The translations under genes and the position numbers were made by a program. Source: Colius striatus (lineage: Eukaryota; Chordata; Aves; Coliiformes; Coliidae). Taken from it: 64,000 bases of DNA. Positions 46,701 through 57,400 of this stretch are shown in pieces. The stretch covers positions 28,251,031 to 28,315,030 of the forward strand of contig NC_084790.1 of assembly GCF_028858725.1 (NCBI RefSeq). Reading direction: 5' to 3'. Positions within the stretch are counted from its first letter, which is position 1, and each line of letters starts with the position of its first letter. The notes below the pieces were generated by a model. The model was not told where the DNA came from. It worked only from the letters and a program-made list of their open reading frames with translations, and searched no databases.

Positions 46701-48968
46701 CAACCCCGCAGAACCCATGTTGGGCACCAAATAATGTCATGATTTTGTCCAGCTGAGCCACGAGGGTGCTCGCTCACTCCTCCCCCTCCCGGTGGAGCAG
46801 GGAGGGGAACCAGAGAAAAAGGGGAAAAAACCCACATAGGTTGAAACAAGAACAGTTTAACAGACAACAATAAGAAGAAACAAGTTCAGGAAAAAACAGT
46901 TTTAACAGTAAATGAGGGAATATACAAAAAGAATGGTGCGTGCCACAGCTGCTCACCACCCAGGACCCGACAGGACCACTCAGACCAGCAGCCGAACTCT
47001 CGCTTTTGTAGCCCCGCCCCCAACTAGCTCCCTGCATATATGTACTGGGCATGATGTCAGTATGGTATCAAATACCTGTTGGACAGCCTGGGCCAGCTGT
47101 CCATGCTGTGCCCCTTCCTACTTCCATCAAAGTTAACCCTATCCTAGCCCAAACCAGGACATCAGTCACTATCAAGTGTAACAAACTACTTAAGCAGGAG
47201 GTTGAGCACAGTAGGTTTCCTGTTCCTTCACTTGCTTTCCAAAGGTGCTACTCACATGAAAGAAGACTCTTAAACCCAGTGCTCTTCTACAAAACTGAAG
47301 GTCACCATGCTGACACCAGATGACCTTCAAATACACCAAAGTAATTTCCAGTTCTCAAGCTAAGTAGCTTGTCAGAGGGACAGGAAACATCAACATTTTT
47401 AAGACTCATTTTCCATCTCCACACACTACTGCATAGCAAAACAAAACACCATATTCCCCTACAACCCACAAAATTACTTTGTCTATAGGTATCCTTCTTC
47501 CTTCTGCTATTGTCTTCTTGTTATTCAAATATGCTGGATAAATGCAGATGAATCTAAAAAGAGGAAACAGTGAGTTTAAGTCAGTAATATCGACTCCCTG
47601 ATTATTTATGCAATATTTTCCTTTTAAAAACAAAAAAATAAGTCTCACTGCTACAACACAAAAGTTCTCACAGCAGCTTAGAACAACCATTTATTTTCCC
47701 CAGACCAATTGGTAAGATGCTGCAAAACACCATTCTGAGTCACCCTGGACATTGTGTGACCATGTCGCTGAGATGTTCCTTGCATGACACCATGACTAGG
47801 GGCAGAATGTGTACAAATGACAATGTTACCTAGTTTGAGGAAAAAAAGAAGACTGAAAGAGAACATATTGTAGCACACTAATTGCCATGTTCTTGATACA
47901 AGTAAGAAGGGGTTAGTTGTTTGGGGTTTTTTTATGGGTTTGCTGCATTTTTACCCCTATTCACACACAGAACAGCTCAGATTTGGGCAAGTCTCTGAAA
48001 AACTATGCCTAGAAACATCTTAAGATTTTTCAGCTGGTTTAAACCTGTCAAACTCATAGAAGGGATGAGAGTGACAGTATCTCAACCCCTTTTTTATTAG
48101 CCAATAAAAAAAGCCCAACTAGCTGAGGCCTGCAAGGAAAGGCTGAAGAATGATCACATTTGAATGAGGAGCTATTGCAACATTAAGAAAATGGGGAGAC
48201 AGAAAGTAACCAAATAATCTGAAACAGGCTAACTTCAGTTAAACAAGGATGACAGATCCCTACCGCATCCCAGGAAAAGCTTCTTGCTGCCTGTAGTAGT
48301 AACCTCAGCCATTTTAACTCTCCCTGCTCTTCTCCTCCTAAACGCCTTTTCACTGGCATTTCTCCCTATTAAATACAGTCCCCGTTACGGGCCAGCCAGT
48401 ACTTCTGTGTAAGTGGTAGAGCTCAACAGAGGCAATTTTCAGCCTCGTTACTGACGTTCACACCATCGCCATACACTGACCACCTTCTCTTCGTCAGTTT
48501 ACCGTCTCCGAGCTTTAAACGAAACCACACGCTAGACGCAGGACGGGACGGCCTCAGGCAACCCAGAAGCAGAAATCGCCGTGCCTGAGCCTGCCGCTTC
48601 ACCCTCTGCGTCGCGAGGCGGTTCCCCCGCGGCCCCAGCAGGACCGCAGCCCCCGCTGCCCCGAGCCCTGGCGGCGGGCGATGCCGAGCCGCATGGGACC
48701 GTGAACCCGAACTCGGGCCCCGCTCTCCGCCGCCGGGGGCCCGGCACGCCAGACCCAGCCCACCCCGCACCTTCCGCCACCGGCTCCCGCAGCGCTTCCG
48801 CGCGCGGAAACACTGCCACGGCTGCAGGTCCGACCCTCCCACACGGCCCGGGCCACCCCCCGCACCGCCAGCTGCCTCTCGGGACGGCGAGTGGCTGCCT
48901 CCAGCACTAGGGCACAATCTCCTTTACCTTTCTTTATCGGCTGGAGACGCGGCGGCAGCAGCAGCCAT
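37606..48968 (-). CDS. SRP19: SRP19, signal recognition particle 19 kDa subunit (spliced, 5 exons)
   Basis: SRP19 binds helices 6 and 8 of 7SL RNA and prepares it for SRP54, so that the particle can target signal-peptide proteins to the ER. The exons 48968-48928, 47553-47478, 40155-40084, 38971-38860 and 37739-37606 join to 435 nt, 144 residues plus stop, the human length as I recall. It reads MAAAAAASPADKER, then FICIYPAYLNNKKTIAEGRR, then IPIDK, then AVENPTSTEIQDVC. The RNA-binding core continues with KNKMYPREWNRDVQYRGRVR, and the tail is lysine-rich (GGKKGKGKKKK). All junctions are GT/AG. Intron 2 carries a provirus in the same orientation. Confidence 0.97.
38575..38720 (-). mobile_element. 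CR1 3'-end fragment in SRP19 intron 4 region
   Basis: ACAGAATCATTTAGGTTGGA followed by AAAGACCTTTGAGACCACCA is the usual reverse complement of a CR1 terminus. The rest of the fragment is diverged, so the far boundary is approximate. Confidence 0.75.
38860..38971 (-). CDS. SRP19: SRP19 coding exon 4
   Basis: Starts after TTGTATGACAG and ends before GTGAGT. It reads KNKMYPREWNRDVQYRGRVR, then IQLKQDDGNPCLPQFPT. This is the most conserved RNA-binding stretch of the family. Confidence 0.97.
40084..40155 (-). CDS. SRP19: SRP19 coding exon 3
   Basis: Starts after TTCCAACAG and ends before GTAACA. It reads AVENPTSTEIQDVCAAVGFN and then VLLE, an exact 24 codons in phase 0 at both ends. Skipping it would keep the reading frame. 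Confidence 0.97.
40842..41287 (-). repeat. 3' LTR of the SRP19-intron provirus
   Basis: It pairs with 46735-47161 along its length, with scattered substitutions and small indels. In its own sense it starts TGTCCTGGTTTGGGC. The far end, expected as ATGACA, is altered in this copy (TTTTGTGG on the plus strand at about 40842). Confidence 0.88.
41288..41298 (-). promoter_or_regulatory. Polypurine tract of the provirus
   Basis: AAGGGGTGGAA on the minus strand directly abuts the 3' LTR, the normal position for plus-strand priming of reverse transcription. Confidence 0.75.
41793..42791 (-). pseudogene. Provirus pol: integrase remnant
   Basis: The first part (42791-42471) carries the zinc-binding HHCC arrangement, ending in ECEMC. 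The second part (to 41793) carries the catalytic core. The three acidic residues are present: Asp at about 42432-42434, Asp in SDNG at 42261-42263, and Glu at 42153-42155, with 35 residues between the last two (DD35E). An in-frame stop at 42471-42473 separates the parts, so no full integrase can be made from this copy. Confidence 0.88.
42891..43424 (-). pseudogene. Provirus pol: RNase H remnant
   Basis: The RNase H acidic motifs are recognisable in order: the Asp in FIDGSC, the Glu in AEVKAI and the Asp in YTDSW. A stop at 42891-42893 breaks the domain shortly after the last motif, and the frame continues in phase beyond it to the HVDAH motif and the integrase. Confidence 0.82.
43521..44947 (-). 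pseudogene. Provirus pol: protease and reverse transcriptase remnant
   Basis: An aspartic protease opens the segment, with the active-site DTG at 44852-44860. Reverse transcriptase follows: a VDYRGLN palm motif, and the catalytic YIDD at 44024-44035. A TGA at 44234-44236 interrupts the palm without changing frame. The frame shifts once between about 43790 and 43886, and again between 43521 and 43424 before RNase H. The catalytic motifs are intact but the protein cannot be made whole. Confidence 0.88.
45015..46005 (-). pseudogene. Provirus gag remnant
   Basis: Three overlapping or adjacent minus-strand frames (46005-45691, 45814-45305, 45227-45015) fill the gag position between the 5' LTR and protease. 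The middle frame is helical and tryptophan-containing as capsid regions are, but I cannot name a clear motif; I see no CCHC zinc knuckle. The call rests on position and on the lack of other retroviral content. Frame changes indicate decay. Confidence 0.6.
46712..46729 (-). promoter_or_regulatory. Primer-binding site of the provirus
   Basis: Five bases inside the 5' LTR the minus strand reads TGGTGCCCAACATGGG. The pattern resembles a site complementary to the 3' end of a lysine tRNA of the Lys1,2 type, with two changes. Confidence 0.65.
46735..47161 (-). repeat. 5' LTR of the SRP19-intron provirus
   Basis: Ends TGTC...GACA with the terminal bases intact. It is a copy of the 40842-41287 LTR with many scattered differences by eye, implying an old insertion. 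An ATATATGC TATA-like motif lies near 47036-47042 on the minus strand. Confidence 0.9.
47478..47553 (-). CDS. SRP19: SRP19 coding exon 2
   Basis: Starts after CCTCTTTTTAG and ends before GTAATT. It reads FICIYPAYLNNKKTIAEGRR and then IPIDK, the N-terminal signature of SRP19. Only about 316 bp separates it from the 5' LTR of the provirus in the next intron. Confidence 0.97.
47554..48927 (-). other. SRP19: SRP19 intron 1
   Basis: About 1.4 kb. Its 5' part (48540-48927) lies in the CpG island and its 3' part is AT-rich. No element or other gene is evident. Confidence 0.75.
48928..48968 (-). CDS. SRP19: SRP19 coding exon 1
   Basis: Reads MAAAAAASPADKE and two bases of the next codon, then the donor GTAAAG. 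Joining to exon 2 gives ...KERFICIYP, which matches the family's start. An alternative ATG at 48313 in intron 1 has an ending that would not join in frame, so it was not used. Confidence 0.95.
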
Positions 48969-48973
48969 ACTAC

Positions 48974-49004
48974 CGCAGCAGCAGCAGCAGCACCAGCACC
49001 ACCC
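48974..49004. repeat. SRP19: CAG/CTG triplet run at the SRP19 start
   Basis: Six to eight CAG units (CTG on the transcript strand), partly as CAC/CAG, lie a few bases upstream of the ATG and are followed by the GCT/GCC/GCG alanine run that starts the protein. Confidence 0.8.
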
Positions 49005-49509
49005 CCTCCTCCCCCCCAACCCCCCAGCAGTCTTATATATTGCTCAGGAAGTCCCGCCCCCGCGCTCCGAGTCCTGGATACCCATTGGTCCCCAGTCCTG
49101 TCTTTAAACGGCATCACCCCATGAGGAGGCGCTACGTCCCATCCATCGAGCTCTTGAGCGCGCTACCCCCGCGCGTGCGCTCTGTCGCGGAGCCCGAGTC
49201 TGAGGGACAGCCGAGGGGTTGCCTGGGGGTGCAAACTACGCCGTTGCCTGTTAATAACCACGTGACCCGGGCGCAGCCCCGGCGCCGTGTCCGTCACGCC
49301 GAGTGCCGGCCCGGCGCAGCCCTGTGGAGAGAGGTGGCGCGGGCCAGGCTGTCCGCCCTCGCGGCCCGTCGCGCCTGTGAAGGAAGCTCCGCTGCCACCG
49401 TGGCTGTGAGAGAGCGGCAGCGACAATACGTGCCGTGAACGGACCACAAGTGCTAGTAAAGGATGAGCCTGGGGGTGGCGGTCACTGGCTCCAAGTCAGT
49501 CTTGGGGCC

Positions 49510-49618
49510 AGTAACTCGCTGTGTGCTCTAGGGGTCAGTACTGGGTCCGATCCTGTTTAACAACTTAAATGAGCTGGACGATGAGGCAGTGCACCCTCAG
49601 TGACTTTGCAGATGACAG
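49510..49618 (+). mobile_element. CR1 LINE, left part (reverse-transcriptase region)
   Basis: The run GGGTCAGTACTGGGTCCGAT followed by CCTGTTTAACA and later TTTGCAGATGACA is the usual CR1 region coding for the end of the reverse-transcriptase palm and its FADD motif. The CR1 continues at 50552, after an inserted LTR. Confidence 0.85.
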
Positions 49619-50551
49619 TGTCCACCAAGTCATAAAATCACTCCCCCTCCCAAAGTGGACATGAGAGAGAAAGAAACAAACGGCTTGTGAGTTAAGGATG
49701 GCAGATCACTCAGCAATTAGTATCACGGGCAAAAGAGACTCAGGGAGAAAAAGGTTTGATTTATTAAAGAAACAATAAGAGCAGGGAGATGAGAAGTAAA
49801 ACCGTCTTAAAACCACCTCCCCCAACCCCTCCGTCTTCCCAGGACTCTCCTTCCTTCCCCGCAGGGGATGGGGGTTGCGGTCAGTTCATTACAGATGGAC
49901 TTTGCCGCTGCTGCTTCTCAGGGGGAGGCCTCCTCACTCTTCCCACTGCTACACTGTGGGGTCCCTCCCACGGGAGACAGTGGCTCACGAACTTCTCCGG
50001 TGTGGGGCCTTCCCATGGGCTGCAGCTCCTCACATACTGCTCCAGCATGGGCCCTCCCATGGGGGCAGTTCCTGCCAGGAACTTGCTCCAGGATGAGCTT
50101 CCCACAGAGCCACAGCCTCCTTCAGGCATCCACCTGCTCCGATGTGGGGTTCTCCACAGGCTGCGAGGGGGTCTCTGCTTCCCGGTGGCCCTCCACGGAC
50201 TGCAGGGGCACAGCTGCCTCACCACAGGTCACAGGGGAGTCTCTCTTTCAGAGCCTAAGCACCCTCCTCCCCCTCCTTCTCCACTGACCTTGGTGCCTGT
50301 GGAGATGTTTTCACATTCTCCGTCCCTGTTGCTGCTGCAGTTTTACAACTTCTTCTCAAATATGTTATTCACAGAGGCGTTACCTCCATCACTAATTGGC
50401 CAGGCCTGGGTCAGGTGCAGGGTCCAGCTTAGAACTGACTGGCCTTGACCCTATGAGCTTTAGGGGAAGCTTCTGACAACTCTTTGTTTAAATAAGCCAC
50501 CCCTGTAGCTCCCCATGCTACCAAAAACCTGGCCCAGGCAAAAACACTACA
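49619..50551 (-). mobile_element. LTR inserted in the CR1, related to the REEP5-flanking LTRs
   Basis: The CR1 sequence stops at GATGACAG and resumes at ACACCAAACTGGG, with about 930 bp between. The insert shares recognisable blocks with the LTRs at 4397 and 33380: a GGGCAAAAGAGAC block, a poly(A)-signal area (TTTATT at about 49759), the repeated GGTCCCTCCCA-like units and the CACTGACCTTGG block. It is much more diverged. The ends fit TGTCC...CTACA, with ACAG/ACAC as a possible 4-bp target duplication. Exact limits are therefore approximate. Confidence 0.75.
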
Positions 50552-51402
50552 ACACCAAACTGGGACGAGGGGCAGATACACAAGAGGGTCGTGCTGCCAT
50601 CCAGAGGGACCTAGATAGGCTGGAGAAATGGACCCACAAGAACCTCACAAAGTTCAACAATGGGAAGTATGAAGTCCTGTACTTTGGAAGGAACAACTCC
50701 AGGCACCAGCACAGGCTGGGGGCTGCCCGTCTGTAAAGCGGCTTTGCAGAAAATGCCCTGGGTATCCAGGTCCATACCAAGTTGAAAACAAGCCAGCAAC
50801 ATGTCCTCGTGCAAAGAGGCTGAATGGTGTCCTGAGCAGCACTAGACAAAGTACTGCCAGCAGGTCAAGGAAGGTGATCTTTTGCCTCTACTCACTACTA
50901 GTGAAGCCAGAGCAGTAGTGCTGGGTCTGGTTCAGTGCTCTCCAGTGCAAGAGGCATGGACATGGTGGAGAGAGTCCAATAAAGGGCCATCAAGAGGATG
51001 AAGGGAGTAGAACAGCTCTCCCATGAGAAAAGGCTGAGAAGGCTGTTCAGCCTGGAGAAGAGCAGGTTCAAGAGGATCTCATCAATGTATACATGTTCTT
51101 GAAAAGGGCATTGCCAAAAAAATGGAGCCAGGCTCTTTTCTGTAGTGCTGAGGCAGGACCAGAGGCAGTGAGGACACCCTGAAACACAGGAGGTTCCCCC
51201 TGAACATCAGGAAACACTTTCATTGTGAAGGTGACTGAGCATAGGCACAAGTTGTCCAGAGAGATGCTGGTTTCCGTCCTTGGAGACGGTAGCCATCTGG
51301 ACATGGCTACCCAGCTCTAGGTGACCTCCCCTTGAGCAGGGAGTTGGACCAGATGCCATTGAGAGGTCAATGCAAGCCTCAACCATTTGCTCACTCTGTG
51401 AA
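50552..51402 (+). mobile_element. CR1 LINE, right part (to the 3' end)
   Basis: Continues the CR1 reverse-transcriptase end: a block near CCAGAGGGACCTAGATAGGC, then GGCCATCAAGAGGATGAAGG, then the AAAAGGCTGAGAAGGCTGTT and CTGGAGAAGAGCAGGTTCAA blocks, and a tail near CTCACTCTGTGAATTTC. Frames are broken throughout. Confidence 0.88.
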
Positions 51403-54400
51403 TTTCACAAGGCACTGTTATACTCACCAGTTCAATTTCATGCAGCAGCTATGTACCAGGACAAAGAACTGAAGATACTTAGTCAATATTTATCTATATC
51501 CTTGTTTATTTTTCTTCTCCATCTCCCTGTGTCCTACAGAAAATGCAAACAGTTCAGCTGTATGGCCTCAGCAGTAGTGGCTTTCAAAAATATGACTGCT
51601 GCTGTGTGGTAGCAAGTAGGTGATTTGGCAGCACCTTGCAAATATGACTCAACAAGCTCCTCAGCTGAAAAAAAAAGTCACATAAGCAAGGTGTGTCAAG
51701 TTATGAAGGCCGTTTTTGATGCAACAGTTGTTCAGTGTTAAAAAATGGTTTTTGGAAGGTCATCTCACGATTACCATCAAGCTGGCTGATACAGAGTTCA
51801 GTGTACCTCTCTAAGAAGTGATCTGTTCCAAATTATGACTTAAGCCATTTTTTGTTGCTTAACAAAAAAAAATGTTCTCATCTTGCTAATGCTCGCTTGG
51901 TAATGGATTTCTTCTGTTGTTCTTCCTTTGGACAGTGTTTTTCTTTTAAATCCCAACTGCATGCACACACTTGTGTCGATATTAAATGACTTCCTTGCAA
52001 TCCATGCTTCGCCACCCTCCAAAAAAAAAAGAAAAAAAAAAGTGGTAAGAACTGCCATTACCTGGGAAGTCATTCTGTCGTGAAGGTTCTTAGTGCTTAA
52101 ATCTGCGCATCAGCCACAGTGGCAGCAGCTTTTTCTGTGAGTTATCGTCACCTGCCTCCAGCAAGACGGAGGCAGGCTGCAGGGGAGGGAAGGGAGGTAG
52201 GCCGGTCCATGGCCCTCATAGCCTCGGGCTACAAGCGTTTTTGTCTGTGTGCTCATTCCATGGCAATCAGAACCCACAGTGCTGTGATTGTGCTTCCCAA
52301 ACACCAGGCTGTGGTCTTTCTATCTCTATGTAAGCAGGGAGAGGTCTTAAAGCTAAGAAAGGCTTCAAGAACCATTTACACGACTTAATTCTCTGTGACT
52401 GTATGTACAATGTGAACAAAGTGAACAACTGTGGACAGGCTAGATCTTATGATACTCTTCATTTCTCTGTGTGGCTGTGCAGTAGTATCAGGATATCTCT
52501 ATGATCTGACCATTGCATGAAACATGGTCATCGATAAACCACATTACAAGTCCAGCTTACTGTCATTCAGTTTTGTCAAATCACATGCATAGGCCTTTCC
52601 TTCTGGGATGCATAGGCTTGACCACACCAAAAAGGGTATGAACACAAATCTCCCTCTGAAGGACACTGCTCTAGTAGAGTTTAGATTGATGAACAATCTG
52701 ATACGTTTCAGGAAAATTGCTAAGAAATATTTATTTGATATTACCACAACTTCATATACAATTAAATAAATGTGCTAAAACCTCATCCAAATTTACTTCT
52801 TCGCGCATTTTTTTCCCCTTTAGATTCCAGCAGCATTTTTGGTTTCTCAGTTACAGTTTCTCAGTTAATCAGTGAAGCAATTTCTGGTGCCTAGTGGGCT
52901 GCCATTGGGCATCACCTTGGGAAGTGCTCCTCTGACATGACTCTGAAGAAGCCGTTGAACACAGCTGCAGTTTGTGAGTGGCACAGCAGCATCGCTGTGT
53001 ATAAAGATTGCTCTCAGTCAGTCCACTTAATTCAGGACACCGAGAAAGACTTTGTGTATTTGGTTAACATTGGCATATTTGACAGCTGTGTACTTTTTTT
53101 CCCGCCTTTGATTTCTTACAGCTTTTCAATGCCAACACATGAGATTAGCGGTTTCTCTTTTAAAACCATAGCTAAACTACTGTAACAGAACAAAAGCTAC
53201 AGATTTGTAGGCAATGACCAAAATCCTTTTCCACATCTTTTTCAGATGAAAAAATAATTTCAACATTGTTGGAAATGAAGCTGGAAGTAGAGTTACAGAT
53301 TGAATGGCATGGCATACATGGCTGACCACAACAGGGGACGCTTGTCATCTTTTCTGTAGATGCTATTATTACATACCAATCTTTCTTAATGGTGCTAGAA
53401 TTCACAATATCTTGAAACTAGCATGTCTAAAATGAAGCGCTGGGTACAGACATGTCAATTTAATCCCCATCATCACTGTGGACTGACTTCATTGAGTGTA
53501 CAGCATCTGGTCACTGCATTTGTTCTAGTGCCATAAGAAGTACTTTTCAAATTTGAATTCTGCATATTTCTAGCCTGAGGAATTCAGAGGCAGAAGTAGG
53601 TCACAAAGCAGACAAGCTCAGGCATGTTGTAGCTGAATGCACTTCCCGGATCTCTGCTGTTCCTGACCTCAGAAATGGAATAATGAAAACATCAAAATCT
53701 GACAGCTTTTAAACACTTTAAAGCAGTGTGAAGAGAAGGCATAATGGTTGGGTGAGGAGAGGACTCATGTACATCTGCTGAAAAATTACAGGACCGGGAA
53801 TAATGCTTTTGTTTAGTAGCAGGGATACCTGTCTCTGAAAGCTGCATGTAACTTGTGTGTTGCGGTTACTCCATCTGCCACAGATGCAGTAGAAGGGGAG
53901 TGGCAGGGAATGAGTGCTGCACTACAAAAACAGCAAGCAGAGAATTCGCTCACTGCACAGTCAGCAGCCGGTCAGGTGTCCTCAGGAACACAGCAAAAAC
54001 CTCCCCACAAATAGAACAAGCTGGCAACATGAGCCCTGTACCAGTGTGAAACAGAAAACCAAAGCAGTTGTGATTCAGGCAGGTGCATATCACCTAGGAT
54101 ATATGCAAGCGCCCTAACTAGAAGTCTGAGCTCAAGAAAATGTAGATGTGGTTTGAGGCAAAAGAGTTCCTCACTGTTTTACTGGAAGTGTCATGTAAGG
54201 TGCCAGCTTATTCAGACCTAGCTTACATGTTCAGCTCTGATGTTACACTGCCTAGTCTAAACATACTAGAAATGTCTGTGTAATAATTGCACTATTGAAG
54301 CCATTCGGGAGGAGATATATTTTCATCGAGATTGGTGGAATAGCTATGTGGTGGAATGCAGAAGAAAGAAAGGGGATGTACAGTGAAAACCTGGTTGGGT

Positions 54401-57400
54401 CAATAGACGTTGAAGGAAGGGGGCAAGCTGAGAAGCATTCTCTGGACAGCCTTTGAAAGCAGGAATTCCAATACATTTTAAAATAAAATACAGGGCCTGG
54501 GGAAAATAAAACAAAAACCTGTTCAAAATGGAACCATATTTTGTGAAATATGATTCTTCAGGTGGAAGTAACAGATAGACATGAGCCAAGTCTGTCTAAC
54601 AGAGAACATTCAACAGCATGAAGAAGAAAGAAAATAATGCTGTCCTTCATTTAGTTTCATAAAACTAGTATTTACTTAGCATGAAATTTCAACATATGAA
54701 ATTAACCATATGGCACTTTTTAAAAGACTGCATATAGCATTTCCCCAAAATAAATGGTTATTCTAAATCTGTAAACTACCCCAGTTCCTTCAACCTTAAC
54801 AATTCATAATCCTCTCTTCTACATGTTTTTTCTGGAACAGCACTACCTCATGTCTGTCCTACAGAGACAGCAAGTACACAATATTCTATACTCAGTAGGA
54901 GCATCACTTTTGTTCATCTCTGTGGTAGCGGCCTACAGAAAAAAATCTCAATAGCCTTTTCAAGGCATGTGGGATATTTTAAGGCCACACTAGGCTTACT
55001 TGTTTCAATTTCTGTAAGTGTTGCACCACAAGAGCAGCTGACAATCACAAGGTGGCTTTGAAATCACCATCCTGACTTGTTACCCCTTCAGAGCTAAAAG
55101 CCTTTTGGATTATGTCCCATACACCCAAGCCTTGACTTATAAGAATTAATTCAGAAAGCCCAACAGACAATATATACAGTATTCCACTGAGTTACAGGGG
55201 ATACTCTATCCAAATCCCAATTTAGCTGGCAACAAGAGGACTGGCAAAGTGGAAACAGAAAAATAGGATTTCTACCCATCTCTCATTCCTTCATATTTCC
55301 AAAGACTACATCTGTTAAGCATAGGCCTCAGTTTTGCACCCAGTCCTTTGGCCTTCTCTTTTAGAACAGCTGACAGCTGTGTAAAGTCACAGCTGCGTGC
55401 AGTCAATTTGTAAGATCAAAAGGACCCATCAATCACCTGCACCTGACACAGTACTACAGGATTTGCACTGAACTCATAGCTTTCACTTAAGCTAGGGGAT
55501 TTCTATTTGTAAGTTTCAAGTGACTTAAACCACTTGAAAATGTCAAATAATTAATTATGCTTGTTCAGCTGCTCAGTTAGTGTAAGAAAAAAAAAAAGAT
55601 GTCAACTCCCTTTCATCACACAATGGAAAAATAACAACAATGATGAAACAGTAACAGACTAAACAAGAAGATAACAGAAGATTAAAAAATGGGATTTTTG
55701 TCACCATTAATATTATAGCTTCATTTTAGCTAGTTTCACTCTAAATGTGTGCCATCACAGACGTTACCAATAATCTAGGTAAGATGCACAAGCAAATCTG
55801 AACTCTGTGTTATGGTGTACCCAAATTGTCTTTTCCCCCCTGCCCCATGTCTTTTGTACAGAGGATTGTCAGAAAAAGGCACAAAATTAGGCATAATCTA
55901 CCTTCATTTGTGTTAAATATAATCACTCAAAACTTCCTTGTTTTTGTCATCCCTGCTGACTTTAAACTGCAGATGATAGTAGTAATGCTTTTTCTTTATT
56001 CTGAATAAAATTATATTATTAGCAAGGCATTTTCTGCATATAAATCAAGACTTAGGTGCATCTCTCTCTAGAACACTTCAAAAATAAGGTACCAGCTAAT
56101 CAGTCCTGAAATTATAATTAATCTTCTCAACTACAAACCAGAGTGCTATGAGTATTAGAAAAGGGTCTTAGTAACTCAGCAACAGTGCCTTTTTAATGTT
56201 TATTTTAAATGTCTGTAGCTAAAGTGAATGCGAGAGTGTAAAACACGCATGTACATATATATGCTTTTGTGTGTGTTGGGAATTAATCAATCTAGGTCCC
56301 TTTATTGTCTAATCAGGGACTAAAGAATGCATTCATTATGGAAAAAGAGACTTTGGAATTAACAATCTCTGCTGTGCCTACAAGTCCTAATGAAATAAGC
56401 CTTCTTGTGAGCCTCACGTAAGTAACGGAGAGACTACAGAATCACACTGGGTTGGAACTAGATTTTGTTCTGTGAAGTTTGTTCTAAAACATAAAGTGGA
56501 AGAAAACAGAGAGCTCTACTGGTGAACTATGTGTCTGAGCTGCTTTTTTCCCTGCTTCTTACCAACCTGAAATGTCAGCACCACCAGAGTGAAACTCCAT
56601 GTTTTAGAAAGTTTGCTCTGATATCCTCAACCATTGTAAACTCCATTGTAAAATGAAATTGTATTTCTGATATAGCAAACAGACACCTAACTCTCAGTAG
56701 TAGCCAAGAAAACAATTCCACTCTGACAAGGTGCAATCAGGAGGAAATTTTATATAATATTGCAAGTAATAAATAAATTATGCATAGCAAGACTAAGTTC
56801 AGAGTAAGGACACTGTGAAACCAAATACATTAGAAAGAAGTACAGAGTTAGGAGATAAACAGTAATGCATCTCAGGCAGAAGCAAGCAACAAAACTAAAG
56901 GAGATATAATTGTGGGCTGAGTTTGTTTAAGAGAAACAACATTTATCAGGAAAATGTGTCTGATCTCAAAGGATGACATTTTAATTACTTGCAGAGAACC
57001 AGCACAGGCTTTATGCATGCTAAATCCCACCAAAAAGTAGGGCATTACAGATACCGTTTGCATGTATGGCTTGAGGTCTGGGCAGAAGTGCGTTTACTGG
57101 GTGAAAAAGCTCCCTCTATGTCTTCCCAACATCCTAATTGCAATTACACAGCCACTCAAGCAAACAACAAAATCTGAATAATCTCTTGGAATCTTGAAGT
57201 GGCAAAAATTTATAAAAGCAGAAGCATGAAACTGTGTCGAAACTTCCTAAGAAAGGTAATTTGCAAAACGATGCTAGGGAGGCATTAATTACCCAGTCTT
57301 AGAGTAAGTAAACAGCACATCTGGTAAACTGAAAGTTGACAGCAGAAAACCTGTTAATTAAATACATACTTGTTAGTCATCTTGACACCTACATTAATTA

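Larger units (their letters stand above)
40842..47161 (-). mobile_element. Endogenous retrovirus, env-less, ERVL-like, in SRP19 intron 2
   Basis: Two LTRs (40842-41287 and 46735-47161) bracket about 5.4 kb of internal sequence, read on the minus strand. The flanks CCAGT (40837-40841) and TCAGT (47162-47166) fit a 5-bp target duplication with one change. The internal order is primer-binding site, gag, protease, reverse transcriptase, RNase H, integrase and polypurine tract, with no env frame between integrase and the 3' LTR. Class III placement rests on the env loss, the 5-bp duplication and the general look of pol; it is not proven. The coding region is broken by stops and frameshifts. It lies in the same direction as SRP19. 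Confidence 0.92.
48540..49450. promoter_or_regulatory. SRP19: SRP19 CpG-island promoter
   Basis: A CpG-rich block covers exon 1 and its upstream side. On the minus strand, moving toward the gene, there are an NRF1-like GCGCGTGCGC at 49171-49180, a CCAAT box at 49084-49088, GC boxes at about 49051-49064 and an AATATATAAG TATA-like box at 49032-49041. The ATG follows at 48968, so transcription probably starts near 49005. A CACGTG E-box lies at 49259-49264. The upstream side could also start transcripts on the plus strand, but I see no gene there. Confidence 0.8.

Noticed and set aside
48250-48313. Alternative SRP19 first exon beginning MAEVTTTGS on the minus strand
   Set aside because: Its donor leaves one base of a codon, so joining to exon 2 puts FICIYPAYL out of frame. 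The exon at 48928-48968 joins in frame and matches the family start.
49040-49438. Plus-strand gene divergent from SRP19
   Set aside because: The open frames come from CpG-rich promoter DNA, where stop codons are rare; no splice or protein evidence is visible.
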